Origin: Torreya grandis
Lineage: Eukaryota > Streptophyta > Pinopsida > Cupressales > Taxaceae
DNA: 64,000 nt
Reading direction: 5' to 3'
Assembly (NCBI GenBank): GCA_037957365.1
Contig: JARHVA010006312.1
Coordinates: forward strand, 800,501 to 864,500
Made by a program: the position numbers and the translations under genes. A model generated the notes under the pieces. It made no database searches, was not told the DNA's origin, and saw only the letters and a list, made by a program, of their open reading frames with translations. Of this stretch, positions 46,311-59,689 are shown piece by piece. Within the stretch, counting starts at the first letter, position 1, and every line of letters begins with the position of its first letter.

Positions 46311-47750
46311 TAAGTACTCACTAATGGTATTCTTAAAGGAATATTCTTGTTGTGAAATATATGCTAGTCTATTAGCATATACTCTTTCTTGTCAAGTTGG
46401 CATATTTTTGTCACATTATGGATTTATATCAATGACAACTATCCTTATCCACATCTAGATATTTTTGAAGGTTAATCAGTTAAACACTTATCTTTCCTAT
46501 AAATAAGTAGATGGTTACCATTTTTAAAGGGAGGGTTTTTGATAAATTGATACCAGAAGCATTTAATATAACTAAGGAATTTTGAAAAGATTGTCTAATC
46601 ATTTTTGTTAAATGTCTATGTTATCTCTCAATTATAGGGAGTTATCTTGAATTTGAATGATTCTCATTGTTTGAGTTACATTCTTTATCATAGGGTTGTT
46701 AATTTTTGCTAAATGCTAAATTAACTGTAAAGATCTCAAATATACTTTATTTTATTTGCTCTATATTTAGATGTAATTATGTTATCTAGATCATAACAAC
46801 AAACCTTTAAAGTAAATTTGGTTCTTACTTATGATTCATATTTTCCCTTTGAATTTTGTTTGATTTATGATATATTATGAGCTTATGCTATTTTATAACA
46901 TAAAATGGTTCAAATGTGTTCAAATTAATTGGAATTTTGACATAATATTTTAGATGAAAACTTGCAATCACATTTCTTTCTTCTTTACCCTTCTTTTTTT
47001 CTTATTTTTATCAAGATTCACTCTAGCTTAAAAGTCATTGTTAATAATCATTTAGTCTGACTACCAAATCCTCAAAATTATTAAGTATTCAAATAGTATA
47101 GACCCTGGTGGATCCCAACCACTAAATCAAATAAATGTTGTGGAGAGTTTTCATACTTTGCTTCTATTCCACCACAAACAATCATTGAATAGTCACAAAC
47201 TACAACTCATGCCATGGATTCTCAAAATCCTAAAATGAGAAGTTTTCTTAAACATTAAGAGCATTTGTGGTATAATTAGAATAATCAACACCTTATAGGG
47301 GTCATCTTTTCTTCTGTGAAAAAGTACACTTTAATCACAATAAGAAAATTCTCATTTAGGAATCCAACATTTATATTTTATGCAGAATGGGCACATGTAA
47401 ATTATACATAATCAAATACTATTATATTATTAATTGATAAAATTATTATCTAAAGTGTATAATGTGCCCATTATATACAAATTAAGAATATTAATAATGA
47501 GAAAATGATAAAAAAAACAACATAAGGTAAAAATGAAACCACAAGTTGAAAACTAATAAATGGAGGATTGGAACAATTATATACACACAAGTTAAAAATT
47601 CATAAGTGGTGGTTCCTGAATAAGAGCAAATAGAGGATAGTAATCTTTGGTCATACAAATCCCATTATGGAAATGGATTAAGGATAGGTGATTCAAGCGA
47701 ATTTGTCACATCATCCAATGTTATATGCCTAAGTAAAGTAGGTAAGTTAA
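46311..47750. other. AT-rich non-coding sequence
   Basis: I see no gene, terminal repeat or retroelement protein. Probably very old repeat debris. Confidence 0.5.
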
Positions 47751-49250
47751 TTGACTACAAATTTCTTAGTAGGAATATACATGAATCAAATCAAATTAAT
47801 GGAAACCACCAAGCAGACCATTAATAAACCATAATACCATACATGTGAAAATTTATAATATAAAGCAATCAATGGGGATAAATAATAATTAAGAGGATGG
47901 ATGAGTTTAGTAATTCAAAGATTGAGATTAGTGCTAAATTGACATAGCAAGTGGCATCATATCATAAATTTAATATGATCATATCCATGCCACATATTAT
48001 GAAGAACTATGATAAAAAATTAAATAATTTCAAAAAATATAAAGGCCAATTATAAATAATTGTGAAGACCAATGCAATAATGGTGTAAAATATATATAAA
48101 GTTTCCATAGTCTTATTTTTTGTTAACAATAAACAATATAATAATATTATCTCTTACGAAACAAGAAGCCAAACGATTCTTATATGCTTGTGTAGAATGG
48201 GAACATGAACATTCTACATGTCAAGATAGGTATTTTTTTAATATGATAAAAGGATTATATTAGGGAATTTTAAAAATATGATAATAAATATAGAGAGTTT
48301 ATTTAAGGACTTTAATGTCAATGAGGAGGATATATTAAGGTATGCAATATAAGGCTTAGCACAAAGATTACATTGAGTAGATAGTTTAATTTTCTTTCTT
48401 TCTTAGACATAGTTACATCATATCAATCTAGAAATACCTTCATATGAGAGTAAAATTCACTATGTGTCCTTACCCATGATATCAAGGAAACCTCTCAAAC
48501 AAATAAAACACACATGTTGTGCTTTAATATAATTTGATCCATTATGACTTATTGTCTAAAAATAATGGTTTAGATTAAAGGTAGACCTAAAGGGTGACCA
48601 ACATGCTCAATCATCTAAAAATACATGTCAGTAAGGCCAAAGGTTTATTATTCTTATCTCATTTAATTTCATAGATTCAAACCATTTAAGGGACACTATA
48701 TTTAAATAAGGTTGAGTCATTATGATTTGTAAGAATTTTACACTTGATATCATAAGCCATTAACCTCTAATATTGACCCAATAATTTGTCTAGATTAGCC
48801 TCAATAGACTAAAGGTGAGATAAAATTAAGGAGGAAGTTTCATTCTCTCCTTCCCTTTTGAATGTCTTGGATCCTATATTAGTGTTTAAGGCTCTCTCCA
48901 AGTCATTTTCCCTCCACATCCCATAGTTAAGTGGGAATTGTTAAACTTTTTTACTTTGTAAGTAGAGATCCTAAATCACCTTAAATCATTTCAATCCATA
49001 TAGATTTTATTATTCTCCCATTTCCTAACTCATAATGAATTATAGAGTTTTAAATGCTAGCATAATTAGGTAAATAAAAACAACTATGTCTCAAATTTAC
49101 TTTCATGAAGGGTGGGTCAATCATTACTCTAGAAACTATCAACACTTAATAAATTTTTATTTTGAGGATGATATCACCATAAAATTAGTTACAAATATAT
49201 TTTAAAGAAGGAAAAGTGTGAGGATCAATGAAGGAGATATGACATGTTTG
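47751..49250. repeat. 1.5-kb direct repeat, copy 1
   Basis: From TTGACTACAAATTTCTTAG to GACATGTTTG; closely similar to 49,967-51,474 along the whole length. It ends with a purine-rich run then ATGACATG. No coding capacity recognised. It contains an inverted repeat GTAGAATG/CATTCTAC near 48,190, with one mismatch in this copy. Confidence 0.85.
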
Positions 49251-49966
49251 GAATCATGATAATGACATGATTTAGAGTTTTGAATGAGCTTCAAAAAGAT
49301 GTAATTGATGAAGATGAAAAATTTAATAGAGAATGGAGGACTAGGATTATAACTACCTAATAAGATTGCCATCCTCTAAGTATGGAAGAATAAATACTTC
49401 ATTTTATCATTACCATCCTCTATGAGCATGGGATATTTAATACTCTCTTTTGTCACAATACCATTAGACCTCTATAAGTGGGAAAGATTAAATACTCTTT
49501 TTTCATTGTTATCAGACCTCATTGAGCATGCTTGAGAGTTAATATTATCAATTTTCAAATGATTATTAATATGAGTGAGGTTTCTAAAGTCTGTTATTGT
49601 CAATCATTATTTTTGATATCATGTATTCAATTTTTGTAAGTGCATGGTCTCCCATATTGGATATGATAGGAACAACTTCATTAGCCTCCCTAAATCAAGG
49701 ATTATGATATCAAGAACTTGAGCCTCTTGATTTCATAGAGAAAGTTATAGGTTTTAAGATTATCTGAGCTCAACTTTGAATTTGTGGAATATCATTTTAT
49801 CAATTTTAAATCAAATGCATCAAAATGAATTATTAATTACGTAGTTATTATTTGGATAAAAATATGGAATTATTTCAGTAAACTATAATAATATCTACTA
49901 CTAGTTAATAAATAAATTTTAATCCAAAAAATATTGAAACTTGAATTTGTAAAATAGGCAATTTTA
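49251..49966. other. 716-bp spacer between the direct repeats
   Basis: AT-rich, no gene. It contains imperfect internal repeats with the text CATCCTCTAAGTATGG, CATCCTCTATGAGCATGG and AGACCTCTATAAGTGG (about 49,370-49,530). Confidence 0.5.
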
Positions 49967-51474
49967 TTGAATACAACTACCTTAGTAGGAATATACATGA
50001 ATCAAATAGAATGAATGGAAACCACCAAGCAGATCATTATTTGACCATAACACCATACATGTGAAAATTTAAAATATAAAGTAATCAATGGGGAGTCATA
50101 ATGAGAGGATGGATGAGTTTAGTAATTAAAAGACTGATATTAGTGTTAACTCGATATAAAAAGTGGCATCATATCATAAATTTAATATCATCATATCCAT
50201 GCCACATATTGTGAAGAACTATGATCAAGAATCAAATAATCTCAAAAAACATAAAGACCAATTATAGATAATTGTGAAGACCAATGCAATAACAATGTAA
50301 AAAATATATAAAGTTTCCATAGTCTTATTTTCCATGAATAATAAACAATATAATAATATTATCTCTTATGAAGTTAAGAATCTAAACAATTCTTATATGC
50401 ATGTGTAGAATGGGCACATGATCATTCTACATGTCAAGATAAGTGTTTTTCTAATATGATAAAAAGGTTTTATTAGGGAATTTTTTAAATAAGAGAATAA
50501 ATATTGAGAGTTTATTGAAGGAATTTAATGTTGAGGAGGAAGGTAGAATAAGGTATGCAAGAGAATACTTAACATAAAAATTACATTGATCAGATAGTTT
50601 AATTTTTTTCTTTCTTAGACACATTTACACCATATTAATTTAAAAATACCTTCATGTGAGAGTAAAATTCACCTAGTTTGTCCTTGTCGATGATAATGAA
50701 GGAAACCTCTCAAAAAAATACAACACACATTTTTTACTTTAAGATAATTTGATCCATTATCACTTGTTGTCCAGAGAGAATGGTTTGGATTGAAGGTAGA
50801 CCTAGAGGGTGACCAACATACTCAATCATCTAAAACTATAAGTCAAGAAAGCCAAAGGTTTATTTTTCTTATCTTATTTCATTACATAAATTCAAACCAT
50901 TGAAGGGACACCTAATGATGTTCTATATTTAACTGAGGTTGAGTCATTGGGATTCATATGAACTTTATGCTTGATATCAAAAGCTGTTAACATATAATGT
51001 TAGCCTAATTATTTGTCTAGATTAGCCTCAATGGACTAAAGGTGAGATATAATTTAGGAGGTTATGTCATACACTCCTTCCCTTTTGAATATCTTGGATC
51101 TTGGATCAGTGTTTAAGGCTCTCTCCAAGTCATTTTTTATCCACCTTTCATATTTTAGTGGGAGTTGTTATACCTTTTTACTTCATTAGTAGAGCTCCCA
51201 AATCACCTTAAATTATTTTGATCCATGTATATTTTGTTCTCCAATTTCATGGATCATAAGTAATTAGAGAGTGTTGAATTCCAAAATAATTAAGGAAATA
51301 ACAAAAATTTATGGCTCAACTTTATTTTCATGAAGGGTGGGTTGATTATTACTCTAGAGGCCATCAAAACTTAAAAATTAGTATTTTGAGGATGATATCA
51401 CCATAAAGTCAATTAAAAATATGTTTTAAAGAAGGAAAAGTGTCAGGATTAGTAAGGGGGAGATGACATGTTTG
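49967..51474. repeat. 1.5-kb direct repeat, copy 2
   Basis: Partner of 47,751-49,250. Its 3' edge, AAGGGGGAGATGACATG, looks like a polypurine tract. The pair could be LTRs of a small non-autonomous element, but no TG...CA ends with matching target duplication were found. Confidence 0.85.
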
Positions 51475-53929
51475 TTGTATATAATCATAAATGCATCATG
51501 TCTATAAATTAATCATGGCTCAGAGAAGATAGATCATACCTAGACTTATGATTGGGAATACATTTGTTAATCAAGAGCATGATCAATATGGGGATTTACT
51601 AGACCTGATTAGGGGATCACTTGTCATAATACACCATGCTAACAAGAGTTCCAAATCCTATAGTCTAACATAATCACAAAACAACCCTAAAATAGTCCTA
51701 AGTTTAATATTCACCTATTCTAATAAATAAGAAAGTAAATCTAATATAGTGCACACCAAATCTTGTGGCATAAAATGAGGGTTAGAAATAAAACACATAA
51801 CTAAACTAAACATTCATATAAGACATATTCTCATGTCAATGTGTACATAATCCTAATGTATGGGAATAGAATCACAACTATGTTATTTATCTACTCTTAC
51901 AAAGGAAAAATAAAGTTTTGAATACTTACCTTGAAGATGAACCCGATGAGTCTCAATCTCTTCCTTGGCCAAGGTGCTTCACAAGAGATTTTTATGGTAT
52001 GTAAAGATAAAAAAGAGAAATTAGCTCTAGGCTACACAAATTATCTATACATCCAAAATACTTAGTCATAAGACAAGATCTATATCTCCAGATAAAGTAT
52101 GGAACCCTAAGCTTTGTTACTCAAGTAGAATGTTCATTAAGTAGAACTTTGTTCTCACTTATTCTTATTCACTTCTATTCTTACAAATGGTTGGAAATGT
52201 ACTTGTATATATAGGTGGATCTTGCCTTGGATACTCTAAAAAATGTTAGATATATAGGGTCAACCAAGTCGACCCTGTATGTTTTTAGGGAAAATTCACT
52301 AGGTTTGAGTTAGGTCGATCCTTAGGCTAACAAACCCAAAACGTGAAAATTACCCCTAAACTATACATGGTCGACCCAGTCCACCTAGTACAATCAAATA
52401 TTAAAAAGGGAATTAAGGAAAGAAAAGGAGGATATAAAGAGGAAAATTATTGGAATGGGTAAGGATGAGAAGAATAATATTAGGGTTAATGTTTTTAGGA
52501 TATGAGTGTGTAGATAGCAAGTGGCAAAAGGGACAATAATCTTATGAAGCACCAATGGTCTACCCATCCCTTTCCTAGTGCACCCCTTAAGGCATGCACT
52601 CAAAGAGATTAGGACTCCATGGGTTATTATAAGATTACAAGTTTTAATAGTCAATAAAAGTTTAATAATATTATGTGTATACATATGCCCCACTTGAAGA
52701 TCATCATGTGTCACGTAAGTGCAACACAAGATTTTGCTTCATAAAATAAGATAGGATAACACACAACACTGATGCTAAGTAAAGTGTAGTAAGTAGAAAA
52801 TAAGATAAATGAAAGGACAAAATTGAAAAACACATACCTTTACTTACCTTAATGTTATAGATAAATAAGTGGACTGCAAGAGATGTGAAAGTGTCCCTTG
52901 TGAAGAATACTAGGAGAAGTTAGTGTAAAAAATACCCAAAAATAGAGATTTTTAGAAAATAGGCATATATTAATGGAAAAAAATGTCTACATCATCATGA
53001 ATCCAATGTATTTTATGGTTTTGAAAATAGATAAGTAAAAACAAAGATATAGACAAAATAAATAATCTTCCTAAAAATAATTAAAATTTTTAAATTTTAA
53101 AAAGTGTTTTTAAATAGGGGAAAAGATAAGTCATTTGTTATTTTGACTTGTGAAGGAGAGAAAAAAGAGATATGGAGATCAGAAAAGCTAAGATGGTAGG
53201 TAGATGATAAGCTAGATAAGAGGGACACCCAAAGATAATAGCTTGTGCACTACAGGTATGCAATTATGAATCTCAAACAATTTTTTGAAATTTATAATGA
53301 ATTAAGTGTATTTTCATTGAATTTTAAGTATTTCTTGATGTTATAATGAGAAAAAATTAGATTATATTTGTATAAAATAGAAATATAGGAAATGGGTTTA
53401 GAGGAATTAGGAAGAAAGCAAAAGAAATTCACTTTTTGAAAAATTGTACGGGGTTGGTAGGTAAAATGAACTAGGTTGACCTAGTTGACCTAGTAGGCTG
53501 AAACTAGGTAGAATCCACAGTGCCGACCTAGTAGGTATGGGTTGACCCTATACATTATGTAGGATAATAAACTAATGTAATTTTATAACTGATTTCAAAT
53601 GTCCATAATGACAATGTATCATGAGGAAGGGGAAAATAAGAGGTTTTACTAAGATTTTGGAGTCAACCAGGGCAAACTAGTTTGACCAAAGAACCAAAAT
53701 AAGCACAAAAAAGTGTGCAAAAGTTTGAAAGAGGGCTAGAATTGCAAAAAATGACAAAATGAGGGTGAGAATGATTAATTATGATATAAATAAGGTAAAA
53801 TTAATAAGTTTAAAACTAAATTAGGCTTGTTTTTAATTTAAAAATGTAAAAATAATGTATTGTGACTATACATGACATGAAGGAATTGATACATCCTTTA
53901 TTGTTTCTTGGTTACAGAGATGATGAAGG
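51475..53929. other. Non-coding sequence with GTCAACC/GTCGACC motif clusters
   Basis: No convincing gene. A 111-residue minus-strand frame (52,394-52,729) has no recognisable motif. Motif doublets such as GGTCAACCAAGTCGACC (about 52,259) and GGTCGACCCAGTCCACC (about 52,369) recur. A second cluster at 53,450-53,560 contains the inverted form GGTTGACCCTATAC. Similar motifs are at 63,190-63,390. The block could be the 3' LTR side of element E. Confidence 0.45.
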
Positions 53930-55050
53930 TTCTATAGATTAGTGGATGTGTCCTAATTACCAATTTTATTAGAGTTATTTTCAAATGGAGATAGGATTAG
54001 ACTAGTATCTATAGGTTTAGGAGGTATAACTAATATAAGCAGGCTCCCCATGAGTGCTGATTTGCTAGTCATGTCCCTCAATTACTAAAAATGATTGACT
54101 AACACCTTCATATGGGAGGTGGATGGGGATGTGATAGAGGTGGCCATAACACTAGAGGATGTCCATGCCATCCTTATGCTTCCCATAGTAGGAACATTAG
54201 TGACCATAGGGATATGGGATACCATAGAATAAATTAGAGCCTTAGCCATGTGGGTTACAAGATCAAAGATGATTTTGGGAGGATAGAGAGTTAGTATGGT
54301 TGATGTGTATACATCATAGGTTATATATATATCTATAAATATATGATAGGGCTTATGAGAGAATGGGTTATATGTCATAAGTCAGATGGCAAGGTACTAC
54401 TATTTGTGGTAGCCTTAAGTGGGATGATGTTGGAAGAGAAAGTTATATATGATCTAGGATCTATCATCTAGGTCCAACTCATACATGATCTATATGAGAT
54501 GTTGGTTAGAGGGTAAAATACCATAAGACTAATCATATAATTGATAACTTGGATATATGAGAGGTTTATTATGTATCAGTCAACTAGGTTGCCCCATGTG
54601 ATTGATGATAGGTTTCCTTGAGTGTGGAGATGGAGAGAGGGCTAGGTAGCATGGGCAATGCCCCACATGCTATCACTATAGTTAGTGAGATGCATAGACA
54701 TAGTTTTGTATCCATATGAGCACATAACAACTACATGGGGGAGCTGCAACATAGTTACACTAGTGATAACTAGGATAGAGGTAGTCGGACACTACACATG
54801 GTGGAAAGAGACACATCTAGTGGTACAAGTACTAGGATATATGGGCCTACCTAATCCAAAAAGATCAAAATTGATGTCTAAGTAGTGGGCTCAACATGTG
54901 AGAGATCCATGAGGGAATAGAGGACTAGGACCATTGATAGTGAGACCGACACTTAAACCACATCATGAGTAACCATGGACTGGTTGAGCCTGATGGGGAA
55001 GACAGCAAGAGGATAGGGAGGTAGAGGAAAATACACCACATGTACCACTA
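53930..55050 (+). pseudogene. Plant mobile domain (PMD)-like gene, decayed
   Basis: The frame RLPMSADLLVMSLNY, then TNTFIWEVDGD, then ITLEDVHAILMLPIVGTLVT matches the hallmark of plant mobile domain proteins (MAIN/MAIL and transposon-borne relatives). In those an ..ETHTF.. stretch precedes a TLEDV..LLGLP..G..VT motif. Later blocks (WGSCNIVTLVI, then VVQVLGYMGLPNPKR) fit the second half of the domain. Stops are frequent, including TGA where Trp is usual (before LTNTF). It lies on the strand opposite to element E and downstream of it. Tat elements with antisense extra ORFs are known, so it may be cargo of E; a free transposon or host pseudogene is the alternative. Confidence 0.7.
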
Positions 55051-55639
55051 CCAACTCCATAGTAGGAATTATGACCATAAAGGAAATGATGGCTATAGAG
55101 GTAGAAAGAGATAGTAGAGATCAATGTCATCCATAATGAGCTATTAGAGGAGTTAGAGGAAGGATAAATGATAGAGAGATCACTTAAATGTAGGCTATGA
55201 TGGATGTAATCCATGACAAATGGATTTTAGCTAAGGAGGTGGACTATAAATGAGGTACTAAGAGGATTTATAAATGGGGAGATTATGTTAGGTGATTGCA
55301 TGAATGGTGAGACCATAGTAGCTGAGATACAGATAGATAAGGAAAGATGGTTAAATTATTGCTTTAAGTTTTTCTTTGGAAGTAAGGATAGATAGATATT
55401 TTGAGATATAATAGTGATATAATATCCATATGGTGTGATTTTTAAAGCATAACTAAGAATATAAAGGAGATATGGGGGTAACTAGTGAGGGGAAAACTCC
55501 ATGACATCCTAGATGAGACTCTATAGCCATATGACCTTACTTCATTAAAGGAACCCAATGTACCATCTTCCCTAGCTCAGGAAAGTTGGTATAGACTAGT
55601 TGGGGAGGTATAAAGATGGATACAAGAATAGAGAGAAAG

Positions 55640-55771
55640 GTTGTAGCCACTAATAGAGATGGGTGTAGGTGAGATGTGGGCATGATAGGCCCTGACTGAG
55701 GAGAGGCTGTAGCCACTAATAGAGATGGGTATAGGTGAGATGTGAGCATGATAGGTCCTGACTAAGGAGAG
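55640..55771. repeat. 66-bp tandem duplication
   Basis: Two adjacent copies beginning GTTGTAGCC and GCTGTAGCC, with TAATAGAGATGGGT inside, differ at a handful of positions. 66 is a multiple of three. Confidence 0.9.
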
Positions 55772-56028
55772 AGATGCACATCTGGCCATAGTGATGTATA
55801 TGTTAGAGATATGAACGTATATGATGTAGTCATAGGTGTAGATAACACACCTATAGGGATAGGTAGATGGACTTAGATCCCAAATGGCCTCTTTATAACA
55901 TATTATTTAAAGGATTCATATTGAGGCCTCAATAGGTAGCGTGGTTAAGCCATGAGATAGATATGATGGATCCCAACCATAGATATAAATCATTGTATAT
56001 GGTTGTATTTTCTGTATCAAATTCATGA

Positions 56029-56038
<10 letters not shown>

Positions 56039-56080
<42 letters not shown>
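56039..56080. repeat. (CA)21 microsatellite
   Basis: 42 bases of uninterrupted CA dinucleotides. Confidence 0.98.
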
Positions 56081-56082
<2 letters not shown>

Positions 56083-58380
56083 GATCATTTTGGTATATTG
56101 ATGCTAATTGTGTATGTCATAATTATGGTTTATTATGATTGTGTCTATGGATTCTTTGGATATATTTTGTTCTAGCACATGTATTTTAGTTTTGTTGTAT
56201 ATTATATAATAAATAAATGAGATGTGGTTTATTTTATAGGATTATATAGGACACATGCATGGTTAATAAGAAATAGGCAAAAAAGGACTTGTAAAATATA
56301 ATTAATCAAGAAAATGTGCTACACACTATTTCAGGCTAGGAAATGTGTAATACCAAGAAATGACTAAGTATAAATAACTAATAAATGGTAAAACAAGATG
56401 GTAAAAAGGGATTTGTTTTTAAACCAAAGTGAAAGATTTTTGCACCAAATTAAAACAAGTAAATTCATACTAATTTGCATTGGAAAGTATGACAACAATG
56501 TAATAAAATGAAAGGTATGTAAAAGGGTACAAATGGGATAAAAATAAATACATTAAGGCAATCAATTATACTAAATCATGATGGGAAGTAGAAAATGAAA
56601 AAAATGGAAAAAGATTGGTCTTAAATTTATCACACTAATTCAAGCTGGGAAGTATGAAAAATTCAAGAAATGGTTATATTCTTACATGCACTCAGAAAAT
56701 AAGAAGATTAAAAGGTGAAAGAGAAATGAAGTAATCATAAAACACTCTAAATCAAGATGGGAATCATGTCAATGATTTGTAACTTCATAATCAATCTAAT
56801 CTTATCTCATATTTGATAGATGTAATTTTGGATTGTGACTTGGGTATTGGAAAATTTTGTGAGGAATGTTGGGTCTTATCTATGGTATTATACTCCAACT
56901 CATAAGGAAACCACCACTAGTGTGGTAAAATTATGGAAATTTGGTAATCAATTATGTGGGTAATAGGAAGGAAAAAGGTGGTAATTTATGAGGATGGTTG
57001 GGTCCTATTCATGGTCTTATAATGCAACTCACAAATAAAATCCCAAGGGGAGTGATTAATAGAAAAGATAATATTTCTTAAGAGGAAATATGAGGGATAT
57101 AGAGAATGAGAAAGGGAATGTAAAAATAAAGACTTAGGCATCTTATGAGAAGACCTTAGGAGATAGGAGGTATACTAAGGACATGAGAAGACACTGAGTG
57201 ACTCATGGTCATCTATGTACAAAAGAAACTTATTTGCTATAGACATAAAACTTTGTAAGCAAATAGACATGATATTAAGATCAACTCATGAAGGTAGATT
57301 GTTAAAAAATAAATAAAATGAACCTATCTTCCCATGACATTTTCTCCATTATTCAAAACCCCTTATGGATTTGTTGATCTACTATGAAGATTGGGTACTT
57401 GCATGATAAAGTAGGTAGCACTAAAAGATTTTTTTATTCTCCTCTTCTAATCTTCTAGCCTACCACACCCTAAAGGACCTCAGATCTTTCATGATACTAA
57501 CTATGGAGTTTAATCTTATACTAGAAGAAGGATATGTGCTTTGAATCACATCTTTTAGTGTGATTAGACTTTTAAGAATAATGTTGCCTTTTGTATCATT
57601 ATCTATTGTTTAAATGATTTGTCTTTTAAATTTTTATGGATTTTTAAGATTTCTCCTCCATACACACTTGGAATGACCAATCATGAGATATGTAGTGATA
57701 CACACGAATGAGCTATAGGTTATGCTAAATGAAGCTAAGTAATGAAATACAAAGATTGATTAGGACTCTTAGGCTTGACAATGAACTCACATGTGATCTC
57801 AAGTCTCAACCGTCTATATGATTAGTTTGTGGAAAAGGAAGAAGGAAAAAAGGAGATCCATAAAGTGGACTAATGTAAGGAGATATTAATGAGTATAATT
57901 ATTTACTAACTTATCACATGGTAAAAGGGAGACAATGACTAAATAGAACATGGTTTGTACAACCAAGTCACAATGATAATTAACCTTGAAAAATAGAGAT
58001 AAGAAAGCAAATAATCATGAAGAAGAAATAAAATATTTTTGAGAAAAAATAAAGTAAGAGAGAGAAATAAATGATGAATAAAGATAATCATAGGTGAAAT
58101 ATAAATGATAAGATAAGTAAGATATAATACAAGTAAGATCACCATAAACGATAAGGAAAAAATTGACATAGAGTCTAATGATATAATAGATAGATAATGA
58201 AAATTTGATACATCCAACCTAAATGAAAATGTGAAATCACCATGAATATGCTCTTAAATACTAATAAATCTATCTACACACATTATCCAAGAAATCAGAT
58301 AAATCTCCATGAAGATGCATATGAATTGTTGCTAATGTCTCATCAATCTTTAATGAATATTGGGCAAATACTTCTCTTCT

Positions 58381-59600
58381 AATCTAATCCACCAAAAAAG
58401 TAGGAATTATTGATGGATCATGCTGAGGAAGGAAATCAAGCAAGGGATGGTCATGAAAATGGGTGGGAACACACTCTATAAGATATGCAAGAATCATTGA
58501 TGGAGAACGATCTATGAGTGAAAGAATCATGGGTGGTGGCACATATAATGGTGAAAGGACAATAAGAAGAAATGGAACCATTGGAGGAGGATCCATGAGA
58601 GAAGAATGATGAATCTTATTATGGGAATGATCTATGGGAGGAGTGGTAGAAGGTCTAGTAATTGCTATAAGTTGATCATTAAGATGTTGTTGAAGGATGT
58701 GAAAATAATCAGTATGATAGGTATCACATAGATTCCGTAGATAATATACCTCACCATAGTTGGGTATATGTTTAGGAAGTACCTTTGGGGGAGGCATGGC
58801 TTTGTCTAATGATGGGGAAGAAAGATGCAAGGTATAAATATATTACCATAACTTGTGACAATGAGTGGAAGAATGATTATCTATCCCATGGAAGCAATAG
58901 ATACGTATGCAAGTGGTTTTAATATAATAACTCATGAAAGGAGGTGTAATAGGAGTGGAAGAAGAGGGGAAAGACTCATTGGCCCATTTGGTGGGCAATG
59001 GTGCCATCTTAGGTAAAGGAACCAAACCATCACTAAGAGAGGCTAATGATGAGGAAGGAATAAAACTAGGATCAATAGGAGCAATGATATCAAGAAAAAG
59101 GGTAAGCTCATTCATAATAGGAGAAAAAATAGGCTTGACTATAGTGGGCTCTATTGAAGAAGGAGTGGGATCTACAAAAGGTCTAAGGAGAGTCACACTA
59201 ACCTCAGGGGTAAAATAGTTATGAGGTTTAGTGTACCTAAAAAAATGGTAAGGCCTGGTCATAGTATTATCCATGAGCATAGTCCTACATGGATCTTAAA
59301 AAATTAGAGGTGTCAGTACCATATCTACCCTATGATAAAGGGCAAAAATAAAAAAATCAAGAATTATGAGTGAAGGAAATTGATGAGATGCACAAAAAGA
59401 CTCAAGTGAAGAAGAATGATAATGGAAAATCTTGGCATCATGGGCTTGTACAAGATCACCTAACAATAGATCATCGAAGGAATAACCATCATTGTAATCC
59501 AGGGTGTGAAGGTCAATGATGTAAGTAGGGGTGACCTTATCATTCGATGAAGTATAGTGAATATAATTCCTAGTCTTGGTTAATAGTATGGGAATGTCAT
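58381..59600 (-). pseudogene. Element E post-protease region, Pro/Ser-rich
   Basis: Two minus-strand open segments (59,280-58,843 and 58,830-58,384) join with one stop between. They are rich in Pro, Ser, His and Ile. RIYCFHGIDNHSSTHCHKLW (about 58,850-58,910) resembles the C.FHG...H.T..C..L motif that follows Tat Gags. I do not recognise RT motifs. Function unknown; probably part of the polyprotein between protease and the missing RT. Confidence 0.45.
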
Positions 59601-59689
59601 TATAAGGAGGCTTTTGAGAGTGAGGTTACAAGAAAGTAGGAAGCTACAAGATGAGATGAGGTAAGAGATCAAATTTCTTGATATTTAAG

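Larger units (their letters stand above)
55051..58380. other. Non-coding, low-complexity sequence between the PMD remnant and element E
   Basis: Apart from the 66-bp duplication and a CA microsatellite, I see decayed repeats of CACTAATTCAAGCTGGGAAGT type at 56,327, 56,467, 56,567, 56,631 and 56,743. A pair beginning GTTGGGTCTTATCTATGG and GTTGGGTCCTATTCATGG (56,866 and 56,996) is also present. No RT, RNase H or integrase of element E is recognisable on the minus strand here. Confidence 0.5.

Noticed and set aside
47752..51468. Complete LTR element formed by the 1.5-kb repeats
   Set aside because: TG and CA can be picked at the edges, but flanking bases give no target duplication, and no PBS follows the first repeat. 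Kept as a direct repeat only.
52394..52729. 111-residue minus-strand frame
   Set aside because: No motif, no homologous frame nearby, and hydrophobic low-complexity composition typical of AT-rich chance frames.
58934..59218. 94-residue plus-strand frame opposite element E
   Set aside because: Shadow of the Pro/Ser-rich minus-strand frame of E.
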